23,837 nt of DNA from Deltaproteobacteria bacterium UBA2221 (GCA_002328485.1 DCUF01000063.1:1-23837), one strand, 5' to 3'; positions 15,890-23,614 are shown, counted from the stretch's first letter. Numbers and translations are program-made. The notes: generated by a model from the sequence alone, not told the origin.

Positions 15890-16105
15890 ATGGCTGGAAA
15901 GATCTTTTGTAGGGTACGGACCAAAGTGGGTGAAGGAAAAATGCAGCCCCAGTACCGTGTGGTCGCGGTCGCCGGGGCAGATCTTAAATTCAGCGGTCCC
16001 CACTTCAGAAAAGGTGAATTGGAGCAGATTGCCCAGTCCGTTGGAGCTGAGATAGTATATCTTTCTCAGGAAAAGGGCGAGGGCAAATACAAGACAGAGA
16101 AGTAG
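15890..16105 (+). CDS. Small basic protein of unknown function (71 aa)
   Basis: The ATG at 15890 is preceded by a perfect AGGAGG six bases away, the best ribosome site in the region, which supports translation. The 71-residue product is soluble, with alternating charged and hydrophobic residues: a predicted beta strand QYRVVAVAGADLKF, a helix RKGELEQIAQSVGAEIVYL and a Lys/Glu-rich tail ending KYKTEK. It has no signal peptide, membrane segment or metal-binding cluster (one cysteine, C7). I do not recognise the family. It is transcribed alone, between its own promoter and a strong terminator, and sits between the importer operon and the MOT1 gene. A role linked to metal handling is suggested by location only. 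Confidence 0.75.
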   Translation: MAGKIFCRVRTKVGEGKMQPQYRVVAVAGADLKFSGPHFRKGELEQIAQSVGAEIVYLSQEKGEGKYKTEK

Positions 16106-16218
16106 CAGGCAACGAAGTGTTGAAGATCGGTTCGAACCAGTAGGGAAAGGGCAAGGCCCTCGTTTTCGAGCAAGACACCTGCCTGTGGCTGACAAAAGCC
16201 AGGACCAGTAGTAGATAA
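16106..16218 (+). other. Structured 3' region between the small gene and its terminator
   Basis: Immediately after the stop codon the transcript can form a closing stem CAGGCA/TGCCTG (16106-16111 with 16180-16185). It encloses the self-complementary GGTTCGAACC (16129-16138), AGGGC-AAG-GCCCT (16148-16160) and, as an alternative to the last, CTCG-TTTT-CGAG (16159-16170). Outside it is TGGCT-N6-AGCCA (16186-16201). This density of pairing, without an open frame, suggests a 3'-UTR-derived small RNA or a regulatory tail. It is a candidate only. Confidence 0.25.
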
Positions 16219-16250
16219 GGGCCAGCGGTTGATCCGCTGGCCCTTTTTTT
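16217..16250 (+). terminator. Rho-independent terminator
   Basis: GGGCCAGCGG (16219-16228), a five-base loop TTGAT, and CCGCTGGCCC (16234-16243) form a perfect ten-base-pair GC-rich stem followed by seven T residues. It ends the small-protein transcript. On the opposite strand the tail is TTATCT, so it may also weakly stop the converging MOT1 transcript. Confidence 0.92.
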
Positions 16251-16276
16251 ACTCGTCCCGGGTAAAGGCCGTACAC

Positions 16277-17407
16277 TCATACCGCAATCCACTTTCGCTG
16301 CAACCCATAGTAGAGCAAAAGACCTGCCAGGTAGGCAACACCCATATTCCACATGGCGATACCCGCAGTAACTATAAGGACAAAGAGGTTGTGCTTACGG
16401 AGCCTGATATCTTTGATGACCATTGACAGCTCGAGACCGGCGAAGAACAGAATGACACCCAGAATCGCCCTTGGAAATACCTGTAGAAGCAGGGAGATAG
16501 AATCGCTCAGGAACAGACCGACCAGAAGCAGAATCACACCGAGCATGACGACCGCGCCACCGGTCCGGGCACCGAATCGAATGTGGCCCGCCATGCCCCC
16601 CGCCCCGTGACACAGCGGTATGCCTCCCATGGGGGCGCTGATCAAATTCATGATCCCGTGGTCGATGCTGATACCTTTCGCTGATACCTTTCTCTCCGGA
16701 AAGTGCTCATTGTTCTCGGCTACCGTTCCAATTATTGCATTACCAAGGGTTAGAGGGGCTTGGGGGAGCCCCAGGATAACAAAGCCCGCTAAAAGCTCGC
16801 CCCAGGACATACGGTCGAGAACGGGCTCCGGCAGCCTGAACTGGATTGAGATATGAGACAAATCGCCGAAAAGGGACGGCTTTTGAATGAACGCAACGAC
16901 AGCCCCAAAGGCCAACAGTACGAGCATCCCCGGAACCCGCCTGCTGGAGAAGAAAAGAAGTGTCAGAACCACACCGCCCAAAGCGCACCATGGCTCAACC
17001 CGCATCATGCCCAACCCCTGGACCATGAAACTCATGCCTAAACCGAGCATGATGCCCCGAACTACAGGCTTGGTCGTGATCTTCTCGATCCAGGTGACCG
17101 CCCCCGAAAGCCCCATGACAAGCCAGAAAATACCGGTGAAAATGCCTGATCCCCAAATCATTCCAGGGGTGATGGTCGAGGCATGGGCGATCGCCGCCCC
17201 ACCGATCGCTTTCATTGGCTGTATGGGTATGGGCGTCTTAAAATAGAGGCCCACGAAGATATTGAAAACCCCGAAGGCCACAAATATGGCCACAGGATCA
17301 AGCTTGTTCAGCGTGATGTACCCGAGGACAAAGGGGATGAGGGTCCCCAGGTCGCCAAAAGCACCTGCAAGCTCCATCCGGTTGTAGTCATTTCCCCACA
17401 GCCGCAT
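16277..17407 (-). CDS. MOT1-family molybdate transporter
   Basis: This 376-residue inner-membrane protein belongs to the MOT1 group of the sulfate-transporter superfamily. The diagnostic blocks are ELAGAFGDLGTLIPF (12-26), PIQPMKAIGGAA (61-72), GLPQAPLTLGNAI (213-225) and GGIPLCHGAGGMAGHIRFGA (261-280) followed by RTGG. There are about ten to eleven hydrophobic segments and no STAS domain, as expected. Plant and algal members import molybdate with high affinity; bacterial members are commonly annotated the same way, so the substrate is a family-level inference. The ATG at 17407 has a GGGAG somewhat far upstream. It is a single-gene unit that converges on the small-protein transcript, and it is the main evidence that this region concerns molybdenum. 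Confidence 0.92.
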   Translation of the reverse strand: MRLWGNDYNRMELAGAFGDLGTLIPFVLGYITLNKLDPVAIFVAFGVFNIFVGLYFKTPIPIQPMKAIGGAAIAHASTITPGMIWGSGIFTGIFWLVMGLSGAVTWIEKITTKPVVRGIMLGLGMSFMVQGLGMMRVEPWCALGGVVLTLLFFSSRRVPGMLVLLAFGAVVAFIQKPSLFGDLSHISIQFRLPEPVLDRMSWGELLAGFVILGLPQAPLTLGNAIIGTVAENNEHFPERKVSAKGISIDHGIMNLISAPMGGIPLCHGAGGMAGHIRFGARTGGAVVMLGVILLLVGLFLSDSISLLLQVFPRAILGVILFFAGLELSMVIKDIRLRKHNLFVLIVTAGIAMWNMGVAYLAGLLLYYGLQRKWIAV

Positions 17408-17489
17408 CGACCACCCCGCTCCCGGCGTTAAGAACGTCTCGCTTTAGCATACTCGAAGACCGACCTTATGGCATCACATTTTGTCCTGA

Positions 17490-18350
17490 CTACTTGTCGT
17501 GCCGGCGTATTACCGCCATGGTTCCCTGATTGTAGAGATTACGGGCAAACCCCTCGATGGAGATATCAGCCCCTGGGATAATATGGGTGAACATGCTTCT
17601 ATTGCCCACCGCTACGCTTCTGCCCGCAAAATCACGACCGATGGTGTTCCGGGGTTCCGAAGTGAAGTATCCCGAGAGGGGGAATTCCTTCTTTCCGGTA
17701 ACTTCATCAAAGTATTTGTAGCCGGTCGGGTAGTCGAGTATCTGGGGTTCTGGGTCATTATGTTTAGCCGCCAACCGAAGATTGTTATCAAGACTGAACC
17801 CATTACCACAATGGGAAGTGTCGTCCCCACCTTGGCCCACGAGGCGACGTGAAAACTGCCCATGATCCAAACAACGATACTTGCCAACTGGTTATAGGGA
17901 TCGGCCACATACATCACGATCGAAACGCACGCCTGCAATACGGCGGACACAAAGATGCCGGTTATGACGAGAACCGACGCAGAACGGTCCCAACTCCGAT
18001 AGACCAGAACATAGGCGATAGAAACCGCTGACTCCATGACCTTTCAGTATCACAGGTTTTGAGGCAAACCCATGATTCACTCTTGCCATTGCCTGATTTT
18101 CCTTGTGGTAGAGGGCTTGATCCACCAGCTTTTCCGATTGCCCGAGGGCAAACACGACCTTGCCACCAAAATGGTGCAAAGCGGCAATACGCTCAATCTT
18201 TGTCGGGACCTTCACCGTCCTGCCCATTTGATCGGTGACAGTAATGCTCACACCTGAAGGGGGGTTTTTCTGCTTCCCGCAAGCGCTTGCAAAGGCGATG
18301 ACTGTGCAGATCACCAGCCCCAGAAACAGAATATGGACGTCTTGTTTGTC
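17490..18350 (-). pseudogene. Remnant of a third FecBCD-type importer (binding-protein N-terminus joined to a permease fragment and an unknown tail)
   Basis: Reading the minus strand from about 18350, a lipoprotein-type signal (lipobox ASAC) leads into TVTDQMGRTVKVPTKIERIA and about 60 more residues of a binding protein. The signal itself appears frameshifted near 18325. At about 18040 the frame changes and the middle of a FecCD permease follows (SVLVITGIFVSAVLQ, MYVADPYNQLASIVVWIMGS, ending at LNIMTQ near 17755). The frame shifts again to an unrecognised 85-residue tail (TGYKYFDEVTGKKEFPLSGY to MAVIRRHDK, stop at 17490). No ATPase gene is present. This looks like large internal deletions of an importer operon, with the tail belonging to a further lost gene, perhaps a methyltransferase as in system 2, though that is weak. 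Confidence 0.8.
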
Positions 18351-18544
18351 ACCATCTCTTTATCCGGGCACGTATATGAGGTAAGACCTTTGCGTAACAA
18401 ATAACTTATAACCAGTCTTATTGTCAATCTATATCCTTATTTAACTCTAATTATTTCCGATAATCACTTTAATGTCCTGTAGTAAACTACGGGGAAATCT
18501 CGAAGCAAACAACGGGGCCGTGGGAGGGATGTGAAATCTACGAC

Positions 18545-18567
18545 AAAAAACCTCCGCAAAGGGAGGG
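18545..18567 (-). terminator. Likely rho-independent terminator of the Mo-storage gene
   Basis: On the minus strand CCTCC (18566-18562), a six-base loop and GGAGG (18555-18551) are followed by six T residues (18550-18545). The stem is short (five GC-rich pairs) but the T tract is good, and it lies about 33 bases after the stop codon of the storage-protein gene. Confidence 0.65.
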
Positions 18568-18598
18568 CTCTTGTTCCTGCTTAAGAATGGGCGCCGTA

Positions 18599-19429
18599 TT
18601 ACTCTCGGTAGATCATCGTACCCACGTGCTCCCCGTCAAGGGCCCGGGTGATATTCCCCTTCTCCAGACCGTTTATGATCTGGATGCGGTCGAGGACCTT
18701 GCTGTTCTGAAGGATCTCCAGGCAGGGCCGTTCAACAATCAGGTCCTCGTAGTCACGGTCGATGAGGGTTTTGGCCCCTATCTCAGGGATGAACTCTGCG
18801 TGGGGGTTCTTTTTTGGGTCATCGGTATAGAGCCCGCGCTCATCCTTGATGAAGATGCAGCTCTGGGCACCGATAAGGTCCGCCAGGACGATGGTACCCA
18901 CATCGGTCCGATGAATGGGGATGCGCCCTTTCGCGGGTGGTAGGGCGAAGTAATCGTAGGGGGGCATGCCGTGCGTTATGGGAATGCCGCCTTCAGCCAG
19001 ATAGTTGGGGAGCTTGACGATGTCGTCATGGCCGATCTTCATGCCGCCGTAAGGGGCGAGAAGCATCGTTACGAGCAGGGCGTTCTGCTCTGAGATGGAA
19101 TTGCCGAATTTGGCGAGGATACCCGTGGGCATACCCAGTTCGAGCCCGATGGCATAGATGTGGCGGCTTCTCGTTCCACCGCCCGTGGTGATGAGCATCT
19201 TATGGCGATCCCTGTTTTTAGCTATTTCATCCAGTATGGCAGGGAGGGCCTTGGCCCCTCGATCACAGATGGACTGGCCGCCCACCTTCAGGATGTTCAC
19301 GTCAGGGAAGAGTCGTGTCTGCGGTGCAGCACCAAGTCCTTCGAGGAACGACTTGCCGACAAGGCTCTCCCCCATGAGTCTACTTTTGATATGCAGTCGT
19401 TTGCTGTCCTTCTCGCGAATGAGTGTCAT
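18599..19429 (-). CDS. Molybdenum storage protein subunit (MosA/MosB-like, amino-acid-kinase fold)
   Basis: The 276-residue protein matches the size of Azotobacter MoSto subunits and has the amino-acid-kinase (UMP-kinase-like) fold. It shows VNILKVGGQSICDRG (44-58), the nucleotide-binding TTGGGTRSRHIYAIG (81-95), ITHGMPPYDYFALPP (151-165) and KDERGLYTDDP (195-205). The GMPPY and TGGGTR blocks separate MoSto-type proteins from true UMP kinases. MoSto uses ATP to pack molybdate or tungstate into polyoxometalate clusters inside a hexameric cage. Azotobacter needs two subunit genes, MosA and MosB; here only one is visible. The ATG at 19429 has an AAAGGA site seven bases upstream. The gene is transcribed alone from a promoter about 200 bases upstream. 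Confidence 0.9.
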   Translation of the reverse strand: MTLIREKDSKRLHIKSRLMGESLVGKSFLEGLGAAPQTRLFPDVNILKVGGQSICDRGAKALPAILDEIAKNRDRHKMLITTGGGTRSRHIYAIGLELGMPTGILAKFGNSISEQNALLVTMLLAPYGGMKIGHDDIVKLPNYLAEGGIPITHGMPPYDYFALPPAKGRIPIHRTDVGTIVLADLIGAQSCIFIKDERGLYTDDPKKNPHAEFIPEIGAKTLIDRDYEDLIVERPCLEILQNSKVLDRIQIINGLEKGNITRALDGEHVGTMIYRE

Positions 19430-19632
19430 GATTTCATCCTTTCCTTATCAACCGAAGGTTATTGTTCGCCAGAGCTTTCTCACTCCAGACCGTGGTTAAC
19501 GCTTGGGGTCAGCCCCCAATGCCGTTTCTTGACATGTTTCTTTCCTATCGACAGTTTTTATTGAGTAACCGCGAACCAGCGCGAAGCCTGTAAGCCAGCC
19601 GGGCTTATGCAATGACTCTTTGTATGTATTGC
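19430..19632 (-). promoter_or_regulatory. Long structured 5' leader of the Mo-storage gene (riboswitch or RNA regulator candidate)
   Basis: The predicted transcript start near 19631 leaves a leader of about 200 bases with no convincing open frame. It contains a series of hairpins: GCAAT/ATTGC (19609-19613 with 19628-19632), AAGCC-N5-GGCTT (19592-19606), CGCG-N6-CGCG (19570-19583), TTGGGG-TCAGC-CCCCAA (19503-19519, written on the plus strand) and AACC-GAA-GGTT (19450-19460) just before the ribosome site. The pairings are exact; the fold and any ligand are inferred. I do not recognise the conserved core of the Moco/Tuco riboswitch in it. Confidence 0.4.
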
Positions 19633-19689
19633 ATACTACTATACCATTTTATTCTATTCATTTCAATCTTGGGTAGTATATGTTACTAC
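19622..19689 (-). promoter_or_regulatory. Promoter and palindromic operators of the Mo-storage gene
   Basis: On the minus strand TTGAAA (19666-19661), exactly 17 bases, and TATAGT (19643-19638) form a strong sigma-70-type promoter, five of six matches in each box. Two inverted repeats with five-base centres flank it. GTAGTA-N5-TACTAC (19673-19689) lies just upstream of the -35, and GTATG-N5-CATAC (19622-19636) lies over the predicted start. The first is in an activator-like and the second in a repressor-like position. The first also lies 226 bases upstream of the mla operon start and could belong to that side. Confidence 0.6.
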
Positions 19690-19914
19690 TTTTCTCCTGA
19701 ATCGGATCTTTCTGCCGGTTTCCCCTTCGTAGAAGTAGCGACCCACCTGCCGGTCTCGGATTGAAGGGTGTTGCGCGAAGGCATGGGCGTAGACCGCACG
19801 GTCAAGGGGGGCCGCCTTTGCCCTCCCCTGGCCCTCTTGGTTGCAGCCCTCTCCCCAGCCTTCCAGATTGTCTCTTTACGTGGCAATCTCCATCCATTAC
19901 AATGGAGTGAAACC

Positions 19915-21081
19915 ATGGGGTCAAAAAAAACACCGGCTGCGGCCCAGGGCAGAGAGATAGGGCAACTCAGCGTCGAGCGCCTGGATCCTGCCACCCTTTG
20001 CATCAAGCTGGCGGGTGACTGGCGGCTCGCTGGCGATCCTCCCTCGTCACTTCACGTCGATACCATCTTTCAGGATAACCCTGATGCAAAGGCGATCATT
20101 GTTGATGGCCACACCCTGGGAGGCTGGGATTCTTCCCTCCTTGCTTTTCTCAGAAGAATCCATCAAAGGGCTTCAGAAAAGGGCATCCAGGTCCAGAGTG
20201 AGGGGTTGCCGGAAGGCTCGCAGCGCTTGCTCGAACGAGCCAGGTCCGCATCCAAGCAGATAACCCTTCAAAACCAACCCCGCAGACAAGACTTCCTGAC
20301 CACGGTCGGCTCGCGGACCGTCGGTCTGGTCTCTTCAGCCCGTGAAACATTCGAATTTATCGGGGAAGTCTTCGTGGCCATGGTCAGGTTATGCAGCGGA
20401 AAGGCCACTTTTCGAAAGGTCGATTTAGGATTGTTTCTCCAGCAAACAGGCGCCCAGGCCCTTCCTATCGTCTCCTTGATCAGCGCCCTGGTAGGCCTCA
20501 TCCTTGCCTTTGTCGGGGCGGTTCAGCTCAGGGCCTTCGGGGCCCAGATCTACGTCGCCGATCTTGTCGGGATCGGTATGGTCCGTGTCATGGGCGCTAT
20601 CATGGCGGGGATCATCATGGCGGGTCGCACGGGCGCCTCCTATGCGGCCCAGATCGGTACCATGCAGGTCAATGAGGAGGTTGACGCCCTAAGAACCCTC
20701 GGGGTTTCCCCCGTGGAATTTCTGGTCCTTCCCCGGGTATTGGCACTCATGATCATGATGCCGCTCCTTACCGTGTACGCCGATATCATGGGTGTCCTTG
20801 GCGGCCTCATCGTGGGTGTCCTTGTCCTCGACCTCAATCCTATCGTGTATCTTAACGAGACGATCCAGGCCCTGACACTCACCACTGTCTGGATAGGGGT
20901 ATTCCATGGCGCCGTGTTTGGTTTACTGGTAGGCATTTTCGGCTGTCTCAAGGGCATGCAATGCAGCCGCAGCGCCTCCGGTGTAGGATATGCAACCACG
21001 TCGGCAGTCGTCACCGGCATTGTTGCCATTATCGTCGCCACGGCTATCATAACCATTGGCTGCAATATCCTGGGGATTTGA
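19915..21081 (+). CDS. mlaE: MlaE-type phospholipid ABC permease with N-terminal STAS (MlaB-like) domain
   Basis: The inner-membrane permease of the Mla (MCE) lipid transport system keeps outer-membrane lipid asymmetry. Residues 1 to about 115 form a STAS-like domain (LCIKLAGDWRLAG, AIIVDGHTLGGWDSSLLAFL), the equivalent of the separate MlaB protein. About 125-388 is the MlaE permease, with VGLILAFVGAVQL, the IMAGRTGASYAAQIGTMQV block with NEEVDALRTLG after it, and a hydrophobic C-terminus. The ATG at 19915 was chosen instead of the longer open frame because GGAG lies seven bases upstream and the STAS homology begins just after it. MlaB-MlaE fusions are known in other bacteria. It heads a four-gene operon and is unrelated to the metal genes except by adjacency. 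Confidence 0.92.
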   Translation: MGSKKTPAAAQGREIGQLSVERLDPATLCIKLAGDWRLAGDPPSSLHVDTIFQDNPDAKAIIVDGHTLGGWDSSLLAFLRRIHQRASEKGIQVQSEGLPEGSQRLLERARSASKQITLQNQPRRQDFLTTVGSRTVGLVSSARETFEFIGEVFVAMVRLCSGKATFRKVDLGLFLQQTGAQALPIVSLISALVGLILAFVGAVQLRAFGAQIYVADLVGIGMVRVMGAIMAGIIMAGRTGASYAAQIGTMQVNEEVDALRTLGVSPVEFLVLPRVLALMIMMPLLTVYADIMGVLGGLIVGVLVLDLNPIVYLNETIQALTLTTVWIGVFHGAVFGLLVGIFGCLKGMQCSRSASGVGYATTSAVVTGIVAIIVATAIITIGCNILGI

Positions 21082-21162
21082 GAAGCATCTTGAAGGGTGT
21101 TGGGTATTGGAAGATAAAGGGTGGGAATGGAAAAGGCAAAAAGGACGGAGGGGTGAAGCGGG

Positions 21163-21990
21163 GTGTCACAAGATAATTCGATAGGTCCGGCACCCGGCAC
21201 CGTTAACCCCACACCCCTTCCGTTGATAGAGGTACGGGGGGTTGACATGGGCTACGGGGGCTCGGTTCTCCTCCGAGAGATCAGCTTCGAGGTCATGCCC
21301 GGCGATATCTTCATCATCATGGGCGGAAGCGGTTCTGGAAAAAGCACCCTGCTCAGGGCGCTTATCGGCTTGAAAAGACCGATGAAGGGCAGCGTGCTCC
21401 ATAAGGGTGTCAATTTTTGGGACCAGGAATTGCCGGAGAGGGAGAAGATCATGAGGGATTTTGGGGTGCTCTATCAGGGTGGAGCCCTCTGGAGCTCCCT
21501 GACCGTGCTTGAAAACCTTGCCCTTCCTCTCGAACAGTACACAAGCCTGTCGAGGGATGAGATCGTGGAGATCGTCCGTCTGAAGCTCGCTCTCGTCGGG
21601 CTCACGGGCTTCGAAGAGTTGTATCCTTCTGAACTGAGCGGCGGGATGAGGAAGCGGGCCGGATTGGCCCGCGCCCTGGCCCTTGATCCGGACATACTCT
21701 TTCTCGATGAGCCGACCTCGGGCTTAGACCCGCTAAATGCCCATCGCTTCGACAACCTGGTTGGCGAACTCCGGGACAGCCTCGGATCGACAGTCGTTGT
21801 AGTAACCCACGAGCTTGCGTCCATTTTTGCCATCGGCACCAATTCGATTTACATAGATGGAGAGACGGGAACAGTTACGGCGCAGGGCGATCCAAAGAGG
21901 CTTCTCAAGGAATCTACGGATTTCACGGTGAGAAACTTTTTGACCCGAGGATCGTTGGAGGATGCCGACAACGAAGGAAGGCAGCCATGA
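21163..21990 (+). CDS. mlaF: MlaF-type phospholipid ABC ATPase
   Basis: The ATPase of the Mla/MCE lipid transporter, 275 residues. Walker A is GGSGSGKST (about 51-59), the MlaF-style signature is LSGGMRKRAGLARALA, and Walker B is ILFLDEPTSGLD, followed by VVVVTHEL with the switch histidine. An FGVLYQGGALWSSLTVLEN Q-loop region is typical of this subfamily. The start is GTG at 21163, with GGAGGGG upstream, after an 81-base gap. Its last bases overlap the next gene's start (ATGA at 21987-21990), a sign of coupled translation. Confidence 0.94.
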   Translation: MSQDNSIGPAPGTVNPTPLPLIEVRGVDMGYGGSVLLREISFEVMPGDIFIIMGGSGSGKSTLLRALIGLKRPMKGSVLHKGVNFWDQELPEREKIMRDFGVLYQGGALWSSLTVLENLALPLEQYTSLSRDEIVEIVRLKLALVGLTGFEELYPSELSGGMRKRAGLARALALDPDILFLDEPTSGLDPLNAHRFDNLVGELRDSLGSTVVVVTHELASIFAIGTNSIYIDGETGTVTAQGDPKRLLKESTDFTVRNFLTRGSLEDADNEGRQP

Positions 21991-22988
21991 GCATGAGGGT
22001 AAACAAGACGGCAATAGGGCTTTTTGTGGTGGGTGCGTTAGGCCTCGTCATCCTCGGGATCCTGGCCATTGGCTCCGGCAGGTTCTTGAGAGAACGCCCC
22101 ACCTACGTGATGTTCTTCAGCGGCTCGGTGAATGGTCTGCGGGTAGGGGCTCCGGTTCTTTTTCGGGGCGTGCCGGTCGGCACCGTAACCGAGATCCGCA
22201 TGAGGGTGAACCCAAAGGATCTTTCGGTCCTCATACCCGTTTATGTGGAGATCGGCGACGCCAAGATTCAGACCCAGGGCTCGGAGAGACTGCCGAGAGA
22301 CGTGAAGGCCCAGCAGGAAATGACGTTTCAGATGATCAAGCGAGGCTTGAGAGCGCGACTGGAAATGCAAAGCGTGGTGACCGGCTTGTTGCAAGTCAGC
22401 CTCGACTTTTATCCTGATACGACACCGAAGGTAATCGGCGTCGACCAGAGATACGTTGAGATCCCCACCATCCCGGCGCCGTTCCAGATGCTCGCAGAAA
22501 AAGTCGAGAGCATTCCCCTCGACGAGATCCTTGATCGGGTCAACCAGGCGGTCGACGGAATTCAGAAGTTGGTCAACTCCCCACAGATGCAGGGCATGGC
22601 TGGTTCGATGCGCCAGGCAGCCGACGATGCCCGGAGCCTTATTGCACGAATAGACAGTCAGGTTGACCCCATGGCAAAAAGCCTGAGCAGTACGGCGGGC
22701 CGTTTAGAACAACTCGCCGCCACCCTTGACCGCGAGATTCCTCCCCTCACCTCGAGCCTGAAAAATACATCCGACCAGGCAGGGATCGCCTTGCAGAAGG
22801 TGGGTACCACTTTTTCTCAGGTTCAGGGGATCACTGATGGTGATTCTTCGGTTGTGTTCCGCTTGAACCGGGCCATAGAGGAACTGGAACTGGCTGCCCG
22901 ATCAGTTCGTGAGCTCTCCGATTCTATCGATGAAAACCCGCAGGTATTGCTCTTTGGAAGGCAAAAGGCAGAAAGGAGACGCAAATGA
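21987..22988 (+). CDS. mlaD: MlaD/MCE-domain lipid-binding protein, membrane anchored
   Basis: The 333-residue protein has one N-terminal membrane helix (about 10-30) followed by an MCE domain (about 38-120, FFSGSVNGLRVGAPVLFRGV and PVGTVTEIRMRVNP). A long C-terminal helical region (about 170-310) is rich in heptad-like leucines and alanines, and the tail NPQVLLFGRQ is typical of the family. It forms the periplasmic ring or tunnel that carries phospholipid between the membranes. The extended helical tail makes it closer to the Pqi/Mce type than to the short E. coli MlaD. It overlaps both neighbours by four bases and has an alternative ATG two codons later. Confidence 0.92.
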   Translation: MSMRVNKTAIGLFVVGALGLVILGILAIGSGRFLRERPTYVMFFSGSVNGLRVGAPVLFRGVPVGTVTEIRMRVNPKDLSVLIPVYVEIGDAKIQTQGSERLPRDVKAQQEMTFQMIKRGLRARLEMQSVVTGLLQVSLDFYPDTTPKVIGVDQRYVEIPTIPAPFQMLAEKVESIPLDEILDRVNQAVDGIQKLVNSPQMQGMAGSMRQAADDARSLIARIDSQVDPMAKSLSSTAGRLEQLAATLDREIPPLTSSLKNTSDQAGIALQKVGTTFSQVQGITDGDSSVVFRLNRAIEELELAARSVRELSDSIDENPQVLLFGRQKAERRRK

Positions 22989-23614
22989 AAAGTATCCTCG
23001 CGACACTTGCGTTGGTAACTGTTGCTCTCTCCGGTTGCGCCACCACCGAGCCCACGCGATTTTACCTCCTCAGCGCTGGGGCCAATCCTGCTCTCGAGGC
23101 GAACAGCCCCAAGAAGAGTGATCTCACCGTAGTCATTGATCCTATACGGCTGCCCGAATATCTCAACCGATCTCAAATAGTCACCCGCGTTTCAGATAAT
23201 GAGCTTCAGCTTGGCCAGCAGGACCGATGGGCCGAGTCTCTGGAACGGACCTTCACCCGAATTCTGGCCCAAAACCTGGAAGGGCTCCTTTTCTGCCGGT
23301 GTGTATCAGCCCTGGCACCAAGACTGCCGCCTGGTATCACCCATAGGGTAGAGGTAGATGTGATCAGGATGGATGGAATCCTTGGTCAAAAGGTTTTTCT
23401 GGACATCCGGTGGTCCGTCTCTACCCCTGAGAAAAAACTTCTCCTGTCTCGAAAATCGAGTTTCGTCGAGCTTGTCAAGGGTAGCGGATACGAGGCCTTC
23501 GTGCGGGCTCAAAGTGCTGCCCTTTTCGACTTCAGCCGCGAGGTGGCAAAGGCAATCCTAGAGTTGCAGAGCATGGAGGCGCCGGATAGAAAAGAGACAG
23601 TCCGCAGTCGATAG
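22985..23614 (+). CDS. PqiC/ABC_trans_aux-type lipoprotein
   Basis: The 209-residue lipoprotein has the lipobox LSGC (C18) after a short hydrophobic signal. FYLLSAG is the usual opening of the ABC_trans_aux (DUF330) family, followed by IDPIRLPEYLNRSQIVTR and WAESLERTFTRILAQNL, both characteristic blocks. Such proteins sit in the outer membrane or periplasm and work with MCE proteins (PqiC with PqiB, or an Mla partner) to move lipids. The start overlaps the stop of the MCE gene (ATGA), so it closes the four-gene lipid-transport operon. Confidence 0.9.
   Translation: MKSILATLALVTVALSGCATTEPTRFYLLSAGANPALEANSPKKSDLTVVIDPIRLPEYLNRSQIVTRVSDNELQLGQQDRWAESLERTFTRILAQNLEGLLFCRCVSALAPRLPPGITHRVEVDVIRMDGILGQKVFLDIRWSVSTPEKKLLLSRKSSFVELVKGSGYEAFVRAQSAALFDFSREVAKAILELQSMEAPDRKETVRSR

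Noticed and set aside
16121..16145. tRNA-like T-arm (GGTTCGAACC)
   Set aside because: No acceptor stem, D-arm or anticodon arm can be paired around it; it is a local palindrome in a structured 3' region.
18395..18412. Three TAAC words at seven-base spacing as a CRISPR-like or iteron array
   Set aside because: Only three very short repeats in an AT-rich stretch upstream of a pseudogene; too little for an array or origin.
18599..19429. UMP kinase (pyrH) reading of the storage protein
   Set aside because: The N-terminal extension, the length of 276 residues and the GMPPY block fit Mo-storage subunits rather than bacterial UMP kinase.
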